Assembly: GCF_000620125.1 (NCBI RefSeq) | Contig: NZ_JHVL01000009.1 | Location: 1 to 64,000, forward strand | Direction: 5' to 3' | DNA: 64,000 bases | Source of the DNA: Clostridiisalibacter paucivorans DSM 22131 | Lineage (GTDB): Bacteria > Bacillota > Clostridia > Tissierellales > Clostridiisalibacteraceae | Part shown: in pieces, positions 8,624-16,567 of the stretch | How positions within the stretch are numbered: the first letter of the stretch is position 1 | Layout: each line of letters starts with the position of its first letter | Program-made: the position numbers and the translations under genes | The notes under the pieces: model-generated | What the model was told of the DNA's origin: nothing | The model's database searches: none | Seen by the model: only the letters and a program-made list of their open reading frames with translations

Positions 8624-9469
8624 ATGAGAATTAATAACAACTTAATGGCAATGAATACCCATAGACAATTGAATATTACTAACAATTCAAGTGCTAAGTC
8701 TATGGAAAAACTATCTTCAGGATATAGAATTAATAGGGCTGGAGACGATGCAGCAGGTCTTTCAATATCTGAAAAAATGAGAGCACAAATTAGAGGTTTA
8801 AATCAAGCTTCAAGAAATGCTGAAGATGGTATTTCTTTAGTACAAACAGCTGAGGGTGCATTAACAGAGACTCATGCAATGTTACAAAGAATGAGAGAAT
8901 TAGTTGTACAAGGAGCTAATGGTACTAATACTAGTGAAGACAGAGCTAGAATAAAAGATGAACTTAACCAATTGTCAACAGAGATTACTGAAATCACAAC
9001 AAAAACTGAATTTAACTCTAAGAAACTTTTAAATGGTAGCTTAGTTGCGTCTGACGCAGTATTTCTTCAAGTTGGTGCAAACTCTATGCAATCTATCAAA
9101 TTTGGAATTGGTACTATGAATGCAGCTGCTCTAGGAGTTGAAGCATCTGCTATAGGTGATGTTGTTGGGGCATCTGCTACAACAGCAGCAAGTATTAGTG
9201 CATTAACTACAACAATAGATACAGCATTAGAAACAGTTTCACAAGAAAGGTCTAAACTAGGAGCTATTCAAAACAGATTAGAGCATACTATTAAAAATGT
9301 AGATAATACATCAGAAAACTTACAAGCAGCTGAGTCAAGAATTAGAGATGTAGATATGGCTAAAGAAATGATGGAATTTACAAAACAAAATATTCTTCAG
9401 CAAGCAGCTCAAGCTATGTTAGCACAAGCTAATCAAGCACCTCAAGGAGTACTTCAATTATTAAGATAG
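8624..9469 (+). CDS. hag: flagellin
   Basis: This is the major filament subunit. The 281 residues comprise the conserved N-terminal D0/D1 region (MRINNNLMAMNTHRQLNIT, then LSSGYRINRAGDDAAGLSIS) and the C-terminal helix (ESRIRDVDMAKEMMEFTKQ to VLQLLR), with only a short variable middle (about residues 140-200) rich in Ala, Ser and Thr that could carry O-glycans. The ATG follows a strong AAGGAGGA. It has its own sigma-D promoter and CsrA-type leader, and a hairpin terminator at 9474-9525. Maf-type glycosylation genes follow. Codon use looks optimised for high expression compared with its neighbours. Confidence 0.98.
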   Translation: MRINNNLMAMNTHRQLNITNNSSAKSMEKLSSGYRINRAGDDAAGLSISEKMRAQIRGLNQASRNAEDGISLVQTAEGALTETHAMLQRMRELVVQGANGTNTSEDRARIKDELNQLSTEITEITTKTEFNSKKLLNGSLVASDAVFLQVGANSMQSIKFGIGTMNAAALGVEASAIGDVVGASATTAASISALTTTIDTALETVSQERSKLGAIQNRLEHTIKNVDNTSENLQAAESRIRDVDMAKEMMEFTKQNILQQAAQAMLAQANQAPQGVLQLLR

Positions 9470-9473
9470 TTTT

Positions 9474-9525
9474 AAAGGGATAGTTTACTATCCCTTTCAA
9501 ATTTCTATTTTCAAATAGAAATTTG
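9474..9525 (+). terminator. double hairpin after flagellin
   Basis: AAAGGGATAG/CTATCCCTTT (9474-9497, loop TTTA) is followed immediately by CAAATTTCTATTT/AAATAGAAATTTG (9498-9525). The pair probably ends or attenuates hag transcripts and protects their 3' ends; no strong U-tract follows, so some read-through to the maf gene is possible. Confidence 0.7.
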
Positions 9526-9564
9526 AAAGGATAAAACTTTTTATATAATTAGGAGAATTAAAAT

Positions 9565-11424
9565 ATGAATAAAATGAAAGATATATTATTACAAAGAATT
9601 GCAAGTATTGATATAAAATATAGAAATCGAATTTACATAAATCTAGGGTCTATGGATAATGAAAAGTTCAATCTAGAAATAAAAGACACAAAAGATTATA
9701 AGAAAACTATATCACTAAAAGTAGAAGATAAAGAAGTTTTTCTTTTTAGCAGGTATAGTATTGATAAAGAGATAGAACGATTTTGTAATGAAATAAGAGA
9801 AATTAATACAAAATGTATAATAATAGTATTTGGATTTGGACTAGGTTATCATATAGCTAATCTTTTTGAAAAAATATCTAATGAAAATAAAGTTCTTATT
9901 ATTGAGCCTAGTGTTAAAATATTTGCCAAAGCTTTTGAAATGATAAAATTTGAAGAAATATTTAAAGGACATACTAATTTCAATATTATTGTTGGCAAAA
10001 ATATTGAAAAAATTAATGAGTATTTTTATAAAAAAATTAATAGTGATAATTTGAATAATATTTATTTTTGTGAATTTGGACAATATGGAAATGTATTTAA
10101 TTCTTATATGAATGAAATATATAAAAATTTAAAGGATACTATTATTGATAATGAGGTGAATTTAGCTACAGAATATCGTTTTCAGTATGAATTTTCTAGT
10201 AATGTTATTAAAAACATTCCATATTTATTGGAATGTGAATCTGTATCTAAGCTAGAAAATAAATTCAAAGGATATCCTGCAATTGTTGTTTCAGCAGGAC
10301 CGTCTTTAGATAAAAATATATATAAGCTTAAAGAAGCTCAAGGAAAAGCAATTATCATATCAGGGGGAAGAACTCTAAAGCCATTGCTCAAAAATGGCAT
10401 AAAACCTAATTTTGTTGTTTCTATTGACCCAGGATATCCTGCCTATAAATTAGTAGAAAATTACTTGCATTGTGAAATACCTTTAGTTTCTATGGTATTA
10501 AGTAGCCATGATATAATTAAAAAATATAAGGGTAAGCATTTTATAATTAATAAATATCCTTATTCTAAATTAATAAATAAATTATTACAAAGTGAGATAC
10601 CAACATTACCTAATGGAGGATCTGTAGCTCATACATCTACAGTTTTAGCTAATTATATGGGGTGTAATCCTATTATTTTGGTAGGACAGGATTTAGCTTT
10701 TACTAATGAAAAAATGCATTCAGAGCAAGCAACTGCTGAAGTTGGAAAGAATGAAAGAAAAGAAACAGAAATCTTTGTAGAGGATATATATGGGAATAAA
10801 GTGAACACAGGTAAATCACTATTTAGCTTTTTAAAATGGTTTGAAAATTATTTTGCTATTAATAAACATATTAAGTTTATAGATGCGACAGAAGGTGGAG
10901 CTAAGATAGAAGGAACAGAGATACATACATTAGATGAAACTATAAAGTTACATTGTACAAAAGATTTATATAATTATAAAGATTTGATAATAGAATCACC
11001 AATTTCAGTTAAGTCTTATAAAGAAGCTATTAAATTTATGGAAGAAATATTAGAAAAAATAAATCATATGGAAGATTGTGTTGGTATAGGATTAAAGCTA
11101 TTAGAAAAAGTATATATCTATTATAAAAGAGAAAATAATTTGAATGTAATCAAAGCATTTGAAAAACTTGATTATATTGATAATGAAATTATAGAAATGA
11201 GAGACAGTAGTGTTTTATTAACTAGTATTGTAATACCAGTTATAAGAAGAATAAATTTAAATAAAGGATTCCATGAAAAAATAGAGGAAACAGAGATTGA
11301 AAAGGGGTTAAGGATAGTTGAAAAGAATACTTTACTTTATGAAGGGATACTCGATTCTATAGAAGTTATGAGACCTTTAATTGAAGAGGCTATCGATTTT
11401 ATGAGAAAAAAGGCAGACAAATAA
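9565..11424 (+). CDS. Maf-type motility accessory factor (flagellin glycosyltransferase family, DUF115)
   Basis: The 619-residue protein has the two-part Maf plan: an N-terminal domain with VFGFGLGYHIANLFE near residue 87 and a central MptE-like/DUF115 domain with YPAIVVSAGPSLDKN (about 237-251) and SIDPGYPAYKL (about 286). Maf proteins transfer nonulosonic acids (pseudaminic or legionaminic type) to flagellin Ser/Thr in several bacteria. Its place directly after hag supports that role. The ATG follows TAGGAGAA. The sugar used cannot be read here, because no nonulosonate synthesis genes lie in the window. Confidence 0.9.
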   Translation: MNKMKDILLQRIASIDIKYRNRIYINLGSMDNEKFNLEIKDTKDYKKTISLKVEDKEVFLFSRYSIDKEIERFCNEIREINTKCIIIVFGFGLGYHIANLFEKISNENKVLIIEPSVKIFAKAFEMIKFEEIFKGHTNFNIIVGKNIEKINEYFYKKINSDNLNNIYFCEFGQYGNVFNSYMNEIYKNLKDTIIDNEVNLATEYRFQYEFSSNVIKNIPYLLECESVSKLENKFKGYPAIVVSAGPSLDKNIYKLKEAQGKAIIISGGRTLKPLLKNGIKPNFVVSIDPGYPAYKLVENYLHCEIPLVSMVLSSHDIIKKYKGKHFIINKYPYSKLINKLLQSEIPTLPNGGSVAHTSTVLANYMGCNPIILVGQDLAFTNEKMHSEQATAEVGKNERKETEIFVEDIYGNKVNTGKSLFSFLKWFENYFAINKHIKFIDATEGGAKIEGTEIHTLDETIKLHCTKDLYNYKDLIIESPISVKSYKEAIKFMEEILEKINHMEDCVGIGLKLLEKVYIYYKRENNLNVIKAFEKLDYIDNEIIEMRDSSVLLTSIVIPVIRRINLNKGFHEKIEETEIEKGLRIVEKNTLLYEGILDSIEVMRPLIEEAIDFMRKKADK

Positions 11425-11637
11425 TTGTTGTGTCTTTTTTGTTAACAGATAAAAGTCTTATTGAAGTTAGATATTTATTCTAACAATTGCAATCTAATAT
11501 GTAGAGACACTAAAAAGTAAAAGTATGTTACAAAATGATATAATTTATTATTAATTATAAATTATAAGCTTTGCTGATATTAAATTAGAAAAATTTTTTT
11601 AAAATAATATTGTATATATTAACCAATATTATGTGGT

Positions 11638-11696
11638 TAGATCTAGTTAATATACTATGGATTTTAAGTAAATCCATAGTATATTAACTAGATCTA
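11638..11696. repeat. 27-bp perfect inverted repeat in maf spacer
   Basis: The spacer 11425-11765 is AT-rich and has no gene. It carries arms at 11638-11664 and 11670-11696 that are perfect complements around a 5-base loop (TAAGT). The arms begin TAGATCTAGTTAATATACTA. No U-tract follows, so it is not a standard terminator. It ends about 70 bases before the start of the next gene. Confidence 0.8.
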
Positions 11697-11765
11697 GTAG
11701 CAGAATTAAATAAAAATTTAATTTGTAATAGTATACATTTTATAAATATATTGGAGGTAAAATTA

Positions 11766-12392
11766 ATGGAAATTTATATACTTAATAGAGTTTTAAAATA
11801 TGAAAATGATAAAAAAATTATTGATGACATGTTTAGTAAAATAAACGAAATTATTTCAAAATCTTCATATACTTTTAGTCATTTTGAAGTGAATGGACAT
11901 AAGGTATATGAAGATTTTAATAATTATTTTTTTGATAACATAAAAAAAATAGAAGAAGTTAAAGTTATTGTAAAAACTTTTAAACAATTTGCACAGGATA
12001 TATTTAAAACTACTTATGATTATTTGGATAATGCAATAAGAGAATTGGATATATTATCAAATGAATTTTATAAGTATCCTGGAAAAGAGTCATGGAGAAA
12101 ATTAGCATATGCACTTGATGGCATTAGCTGGATTATGGATACCTATATGTTGATAGATAAAAGTACTGAACTTAAAACTGTAGTTGAAAGTTATGAAACT
12201 TGGAATTTATATAAAGAAGATATAAATTCATTAATAGAACTTTTAAGAGAGTTTGAATATATTATTGAAAGTAAAGATTTTGTTTCTATTGCAGATATTT
12301 TATCTTATGAAATAATACCTATATTTGAACATATGAAAGACAAAATATGTATTATATCAGTTGAGGAGGTATTATCAAGTGATATTAACTGA
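11766..12392 (+). CDS. hypothetical helical protein in the maf island
   Basis: I do not recognise this 208-residue protein (MEIYILNRVLKYENDKKI...). It looks soluble and almost wholly helical, rich in Lys, Glu, Ile and aromatic residues, with no signal peptide or membrane segment. The start is the ATG at 11766 after TTGGAGGT; an upstream in-frame TTG at 11751 lies within that site and is unlikely. Its end overlaps the next gene by 14 bases, so the two are probably co-translated. Its position between two Maf-family genes suggests a part in flagellin modification or export, but that is inference. Confidence 0.75.
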   Translation: MEIYILNRVLKYENDKKIIDDMFSKINEIISKSSYTFSHFEVNGHKVYEDFNNYFFDNIKKIEEVKVIVKTFKQFAQDIFKTTYDYLDNAIRELDILSNEFYKYPGKESWRKLAYALDGISWIMDTYMLIDKSTELKTVVESYETWNLYKEDINSLIELLREFEYIIESKDFVSIADILSYEIIPIFEHMKDKICIISVEEVLSSDIN

Positions 12393-13704
12393 AAATATTA
12401 GTATAATTAAAAGTAAAAACTTCAAAATTTTGGAAAACATAAAACATATTGAAAATAAAGATTACTTAAATAATATAAAAATTGAAAAAACTAGGAACGG
12501 GCTAAAGACTTTGTATGTTAATAAAGATGATAAAAAAATATACATACATAGCAAATATAATCCTATGAGAGAGGCAGAATCTATAATAAATGAATATAAG
12601 GATGTAGAAAAAATAACTGCCGTGGTTTTTTATGGAATAGGTTTAGGATATCATATTAATGTTTTTTTAGAAAAATATCCGAATGTAAATTATTATATAT
12701 ATGAACCAATACAGGAAATGCTTTATACATATTTATCAAATAAGTTTTTGAAAGAGCTTCCTTCAAATAATTTGATAGATATAGTTACTGGTAAGAACGA
12801 AGAAACTATAAAAAGTTTTCTAAAGAACTTAATAGATGAGAATATGAATAATATTATTATAGTAGAGCTACCAATGCATAAACAATTGTTTCCTGAAGAA
12901 CATAAGAAATTTTTGGAACTTTTCAAAAGTGCAATAAAAACTAAAAAGAATAATATCCGTACTGATTATAATTTTAAAAAAAGAGTTAAGGAAATAAATA
13001 AGCCTAAATCAGATATTATAGAGTTTAATCCAAGCAATATTTTTTTGGATCCTAATATATATATATCATATGATATGAAGAGTTTACTAACTAATCAATA
13101 TAATAAGAAAAATGAATTTAACCGTATGGATATTATAGTGAGATATTTAGCTATAGAAGAATACTATGGGAAAAATAAGTATGGATTCAAGTTTTATGAG
13201 AAAATGCAAAAAGCTAGAGGTCAAAAGATTCACAATATAGAGAGATTCATAAAAACTATAAAAAGTATAGAAGAAAATGGATTTGATGACGATAGTCCTG
13301 TTTTAGTTGATTTAAACCTACAATTAATAGATGGCTCTCATAGATTGGCTTGTGCTTTATATTTTAATTTTAATAAAATTCCTATTAAGATTCAGCCGCA
13401 AATGACAAATATTGAATATTCAATTGAATGGTTTAAAAAAGCTGGATTTACAGACATTGAATTAGAAAAAATTAAAGACAAGCAACAAGAAATATTAGAG
13501 GAGAAAGGAATGTTTTTTGTAACTATATTATGGCCACCAGTACAAAATTACTTTAATGAAATAACAGAAGAGTTAAAGCAAGAGTATGAATTATTGTCTG
13601 TTAAAGATTATACTTTTAGAAATGACTATGATTTTAATGCTACTGTAAGAGGGTTATATGCTATTGATGATATAGAGGTAAATGCAAATAGTACCAATAT
13701 TTGA
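12379..13704 (+). CDS. Maf N-terminal domain fused to a ParB/sulfiredoxin-like domain
   Basis: The first about 200 of 441 residues match the N-terminal domain of the Maf protein encoded at 9565-11424, collinearly (GIGLGYHINVFLEKYPN near residue 87, then IYEPIQEML). The DUF115 catalytic part is absent. Instead, residues about 240-345 read as a ParB-like fold: RYLAIEEYYGKN, IKSIEENGFDDDSPVLVD, and LIDGSHRLACALYFN with the DGSHR motif at about 318-322. A C-terminal piece (ILWPPVQNYFNEI) is unfamiliar. The start is GTG 12379 after GAGGAGGT. It may bind a sugar or nucleotide rather than DNA. The end may be affected by the nearby decayed element. Confidence 0.75.
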   Translation: MILTENISIIKSKNFKILENIKHIENKDYLNNIKIEKTRNGLKTLYVNKDDKKIYIHSKYNPMREAESIINEYKDVEKITAVVFYGIGLGYHINVFLEKYPNVNYYIYEPIQEMLYTYLSNKFLKELPSNNLIDIVTGKNEETIKSFLKNLIDENMNNIIIVELPMHKQLFPEEHKKFLELFKSAIKTKKNNIRTDYNFKKRVKEINKPKSDIIEFNPSNIFLDPNIYISYDMKSLLTNQYNKKNEFNRMDIIVRYLAIEEYYGKNKYGFKFYEKMQKARGQKIHNIERFIKTIKSIEENGFDDDSPVLVDLNLQLIDGSHRLACALYFNFNKIPIKIQPQMTNIEYSIEWFKKAGFTDIELEKIKDKQQEILEEKGMFFVTILWPPVQNYFNEITEELKQEYELLSVKDYTFRNDYDFNATVRGLYAIDDIEVNANSTNI

Positions 13705-13756
13705 AGATTGGAAAGAGGAAATAGATAGAGTTTTGTTGCCTTATATAGTTTCATAG
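13682..13756 (+). pseudogene. truncated start of a lost maf-island gene
   Basis: After GAGGT, an ATG at 13682 opens MQIVPIFEDWKEEIDRVLLP and four further residues, ending at TAG two bases before the repeat at 13759. It overlaps the end of the preceding gene in another frame, as translationally coupled genes often do. The simplest reading is that the next gene was cut off by insertion of the element that begins at 13759. Alternatively it is the true C-terminus of the preceding protein after a frameshift. Confidence 0.4.
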
Positions 13757-13758
13757 AT

Positions 13759-13947
13759 ATGGGGTCAGGCTCACTTTTAAACTTTACAATGATAGGAGAT
13801 AAGAAAGACAAAAGAATCTAAAAACAAAGTTTGGTGAGATGGAAATACAAGTTCTTAGAGATAGAAATGGAGCATTTGAGTCCATAGCTGTCTCTAAGAT
13901 GGATTTGAAGATATTTTAGGTATCTAGATATGGGAAAGTGAGTCTTC
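13759..13947 (+). mobile_element. decayed insertion element with IS256-type remnant
   Basis: The left end is a 40-base segment beginning ATGGGGTCAGGCTCACTTTT, found again at 14819-14858. The right end, GAAAGTGAGTCT near 13934-13945, resembles its inverse complement (AAAAGTGAGCCTGACCCC). Between them is a transposase fragment at 13830-13919. Only about 190 bases remain, so it is dead. Confidence 0.5.
13830..13919 (+). pseudogene. IS256-family transposase fragment
   Basis: Reading from 13830 gives FGEMEIQVLRDRNGAFESIA and nine more residues to a stop at 13917-13919. The pattern (G-E-x-E-I-x-V-x-R-D-R-N-G-x-F-E) is the conserved N-terminal stretch of IS256/mutator transposases. Upstream, ESKNK in another frame suggests a frameshift. 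About 30 of roughly 400 codons remain and there is no DDE region. Confidence 0.65.
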
Positions 13948-13952
13948 AATGT

Positions 13953-14678
13953 TTAATACAATCTCATTTCCTCTAAAGCGATGGCAATATGTCCCATCAT
14001 TGAGTTGAAATCAAATACAGGAAGGTTTACAGCCTCTCTGATTTTTGCTGCATAAGGCGGCAAATCTGTGCATTCCAAAACGATTGCGCCAATATCAGGA
14101 TGTTCCTCTATACCTTTTCTGGCAACTCCTATGATTTCCTCTGTTACAACATCAATATCAAATTCCTCGTCTGGCTTTTCGAATATCTTGCTCCATTCCT
14201 TTGCATTTTCAAGTCCCATAACCTCTACATTAATATCATCTGTTATACCGCAAGCATGAAAATGTTCTTTTGAAAGAGCCGATTTGTTTGCAGTAATTAC
14301 TCCGACAATTTTGTTTTTTCCAATTAGATTATAAACAAAAGGTACCTGTAATAGAGCTGATGTGAATACTGGCACATCCAAAGCTTCCGCAAGTTCTTTT
14401 TGAAATATAGCATTAAATCCGCAGCTTGTTGAAATAGCCTTGATACCATCTTCATTAACTAATTTTTTTGAGATTTCGATCATATTTGTAAGCAGTTCCC
14501 GGCTTGGATGTGTAATTACAGTTTCAACATTCGCACCTTCAACATGAACAAGTTTTACAGGGAAAGGATATGATTTCAAATTGGTGCTGTTACCAGCCAT
14601 AGCTTCAAGTTGCATCAGACCTTTAGGGACATGCCCTTTTTCCCATCTTAAAATTGCGATTTTTGCATCTCTTTCCAT
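13953..14678 (-). CDS. aspartate/glutamate racemase family protein
   Basis: This 241-residue protein belongs to the PLP-independent Asp/Glu/hydantoin racemase superfamily, which uses two cysteines. Candidates are Cys in STSCGFNAIFQ and in IVLECTDLPPY, with a third conserved stretch near the end (VFDFNSMMGHI). Substrate is unknown. The start is ATG 14678, six bases after GAGGTG; a GTG at 14687 is in frame. It is the only leftward gene in this stretch, has visibly more G and C and different codon use from its neighbours, and sits between two copies of a 40-base repeat. Acquisition by transfer is likely. Confidence 0.8.
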   Translation of the reverse strand: MERDAKIAILRWEKGHVPKGLMQLEAMAGNSTNLKSYPFPVKLVHVEGANVETVITHPSRELLTNMIEISKKLVNEDGIKAISTSCGFNAIFQKELAEALDVPVFTSALLQVPFVYNLIGKNKIVGVITANKSALSKEHFHACGITDDINVEVMGLENAKEWSKIFEKPDEEFDIDVVTEEIIGVARKGIEEHPDIGAIVLECTDLPPYAAKIREAVNLPVFDFNSMMGHIAIALEEMRLY

Positions 14679-14818
14679 TTTATTCACCTCGAAATTTAAA
14701 TTGGCAACATATAATTTTTGAATTAACTTGCTTAATCCAATTTTATTTTGTATAATTTATAGTTTTATGTATCTATAATATTATAATATCATATTCATAC
14801 ATATATTGGCATATATTA

Positions 14819-14858
14819 ATGGGGTCAGGCTCACTTTTAAACTTTACAATGATAGGAG
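14819..14858 (+). repeat. solo copy of the 40-base element end
   Basis: These bases repeat 13759-13798 exactly, beginning ATGGGGTCAGGCTCACTTTT. The GGGGTCAGGCTCAC word resembles ends of small mobile elements in Clostridia. The two copies are direct repeats 1,060 bases apart and bracket the racemase gene. Confidence 0.65.
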
Positions 14859-14926
14859 GCAATATATTGTATTATTTTATAGCAAATGATATTATAAAGC
14901 TATAGAGTCTTAAGGGGTGAATAAAG

Positions 14927-15376
14927 ATGGATAAAGAAATACTATCATTACTTAAAGACATAGACAGAAAAGTTGATGGAAATAGTAAGAAACTAGATAA
15001 ATATGGCATAAAACTAAATGAATATGGCGAAAAGTTGGATGAACAAGGCAAGAAGCTATATGAATATGGCAAGAGGCTAGATGAACATGGTATAAAACTA
15101 GATGAACAAGGCAAAAAGTTGGATGAGCATGGCAGGAAACTAGATGAACAAGGTAAAAAGTTGGATGAGCATGGCAGAAAACTAGATGAACATGGCAGAA
15201 TTTTGAGGGCATTGGAAGAGGCTAGTCATGTTCATAAAGCAGAGATGGATAATATTAGTTTGGCGGTAAATAGGATAGAAGGTGAAGTCAAGACAATTAG
15301 AGAAGATCTCACAGCAGTGGAATTGATGACATCTAAAAATTGGAATGATATAGTTAAACTGAAGGCTATAAAATAA
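14927..15376 (+). CDS. heptad-repeat coiled-coil protein
   Basis: The 149-residue protein has no named function. Residues about 20-92 are heptads of the type KLDEHGR / KLDEQGK / KLNEYGE, encoded by 21-base repeats (for example near 15120-15190) so alike that recent expansion or contraction is likely. After them a non-repetitive helical tail follows (ALEEASHVHKAEMDNISLAV to KNWNDIVKLKAIK). There is no signal peptide or membrane helix. The heptads predict a long parallel coiled coil, perhaps trimeric. The start follows AAGGGGTGA. The last codons lie inside a 48-base palindrome. Confidence 0.75.
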   Translation: MDKEILSLLKDIDRKVDGNSKKLDKYGIKLNEYGEKLDEQGKKLYEYGKRLDEHGIKLDEQGKKLDEHGRKLDEQGKKLDEHGRKLDEHGRILRALEEASHVHKAEMDNISLAVNRIEGEVKTIREDLTAVELMTSKNWNDIVKLKAIK

Positions 15377-15411
15377 AGGATCTGTTTAAACAGATCCTTT
15401 ATTTTATAGCC
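15364..15411. terminator. 48-bp perfect palindrome terminator
   Basis: 15364-15387 is the exact reverse complement of 15388-15411 (left arm begins GGCTATAAAATAAAGGATCT). It includes the last codons and stop of the heptad gene and is followed by TAATTTTTC. It can fold on either strand. Confidence 0.75.
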
Positions 15412-15461
15412 TAATTTTTCATTAATGGTAGTATAGTAGGTAATGTGGTAATGTAAAAAAG

Positions 15462-15517
15462 TACTTTTCTAGTTTAATTATTATTCTAATTATTGCTAGA
15501 AAGGAGTAGTTTTTTTT
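15462..15517 (+). terminator. hairpin terminator with U8 tract
   Basis: CTTTTCTAG (15464-15472) pairs with CTAGAAAGG (15496-15504), allowing one G-U pair, and eight T residues follow soon after (15510-15517). It is a second stop signal between the heptad gene and the convergent nitroreductase. Confidence 0.6.
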
Positions 15518-15595
15518 ACAAAAGCATAGATTTTCTATATTACTTTATTTTTTATGTTAGATAAAGTTTCTCTAATACTAAAGAGAGCATAATAT

Positions 15596-16336
15596 CTATT
15601 TATTGTTTGTAAATCCTTGTTCTTTTAGAGAGGGGTATACTTTTGGGAAATATACCTTATCATATACAGAGCTAATTCCTTGGCTCCAAGTCCTTACATC
15701 TTTTCCTTGTGTTCTGGTATCCATATATTCTTTGATAGTCTTATCATATTGATTTACTAAATCTTGTAAATTTCTGTTGTATTTTTCATTGTGGATTACT
15801 GCTTCTTCTGGGAGTCTAGGTTTTTTCATTGGTTTTTCATCTGGAATGCCAATGCACATACCCAATACGGGATATACATATTTTGGTAAGTCTAATAATT
15901 TTACAATTTCCATGGGTTCTCTCCTAACGGCACCGATGGGGACAATACCATATCCCATAGATTCAGCAACATTCATTGCATTTGAAAAGGCTATACCTAT
16001 ATCCACACTTGATACCATTGTGGCCTCTATGGATTCAATATTTTTGAATTCTTTATTTTCTTTATTCAATGCTAATGCAGTTCTATAGTAATCTGCTACA
16101 AACACTAAAAAGACTGGTGCCTCTGCAATCCACCTTTGTCCTCCAGTCAAATCTGCAATCTTTTTCTTAGTTTCTTTGTTTTTTATAACGATAACACTCC
16201 ATTGCTGTCCATTTATAGAAGATGGAGCAAATTGAGTACTTTTAAGGATTTTATTTAAATCTCCTTCTCTTATATCTTCGTCTTTATACTTTCTGATAGA
16301 CACATGATTTGAAATAACTTCATAAATGTGATTCAT
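15596..16336 (-). CDS. nitroreductase family NAD(P)H-dependent flavin oxidoreductase
   Basis: This is a 246-residue FMN-dependent oxidoreductase of the NfsA/Frp type. Visible motifs are SIRKYKDEDI (residues 13-22, FMN phosphate contact), FAPSSINGQQWSVIVI (37-52), the middle GIVPIGAVRREP and the LGMCIGIPDEKP stretch. The C-terminal extension about residues 190-246 is typical of the NADPH-flavin reductase branch. Such enzymes reduce nitro-aromatics, quinones or free flavin; the substrate here is not predictable. It is transcribed alone, convergent with the heptad gene and divergent from the sugar dehydrogenase. Confidence 0.9.
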   Translation of the reverse strand: MNHIYEVISNHVSIRKYKDEDIREGDLNKILKSTQFAPSSINGQQWSVIVIKNKETKKKIADLTGGQRWIAEAPVFLVFVADYYRTALALNKENKEFKNIESIEATMVSSVDIGIAFSNAMNVAESMGYGIVPIGAVRREPMEIVKLLDLPKYVYPVLGMCIGIPDEKPMKKPRLPEEAVIHNEKYNRNLQDLVNQYDKTIKEYMDTRTQGKDVRTWSQGISSVYDKVYFPKVYPSLKEQGFTNNK

Positions 16337-16567
16337 AACATTCTTCCTTTCTATTTATTAATATTTTATATAGCTGATTTCACAGTCTCTTATATATTTA
16401 TACACATATTTATATTATTTTAATCTTTTTACATGTTTAATTTTAAAGGATAAAATGAAAGATTGATTAAAATTAAAGTAATAGTGTATATATAATTTGT
16501 AAAGAGTTAAAGGGTGGATATACTGGATGGAAAATTAATAAAATATAATTATGGGAGATGGAGAAGT

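Noticed and set aside
14980-15200. 21-base repeats as a CRISPR array
   Set aside because: They are in frame within an ORF and encode heptads; there are no unique spacers.
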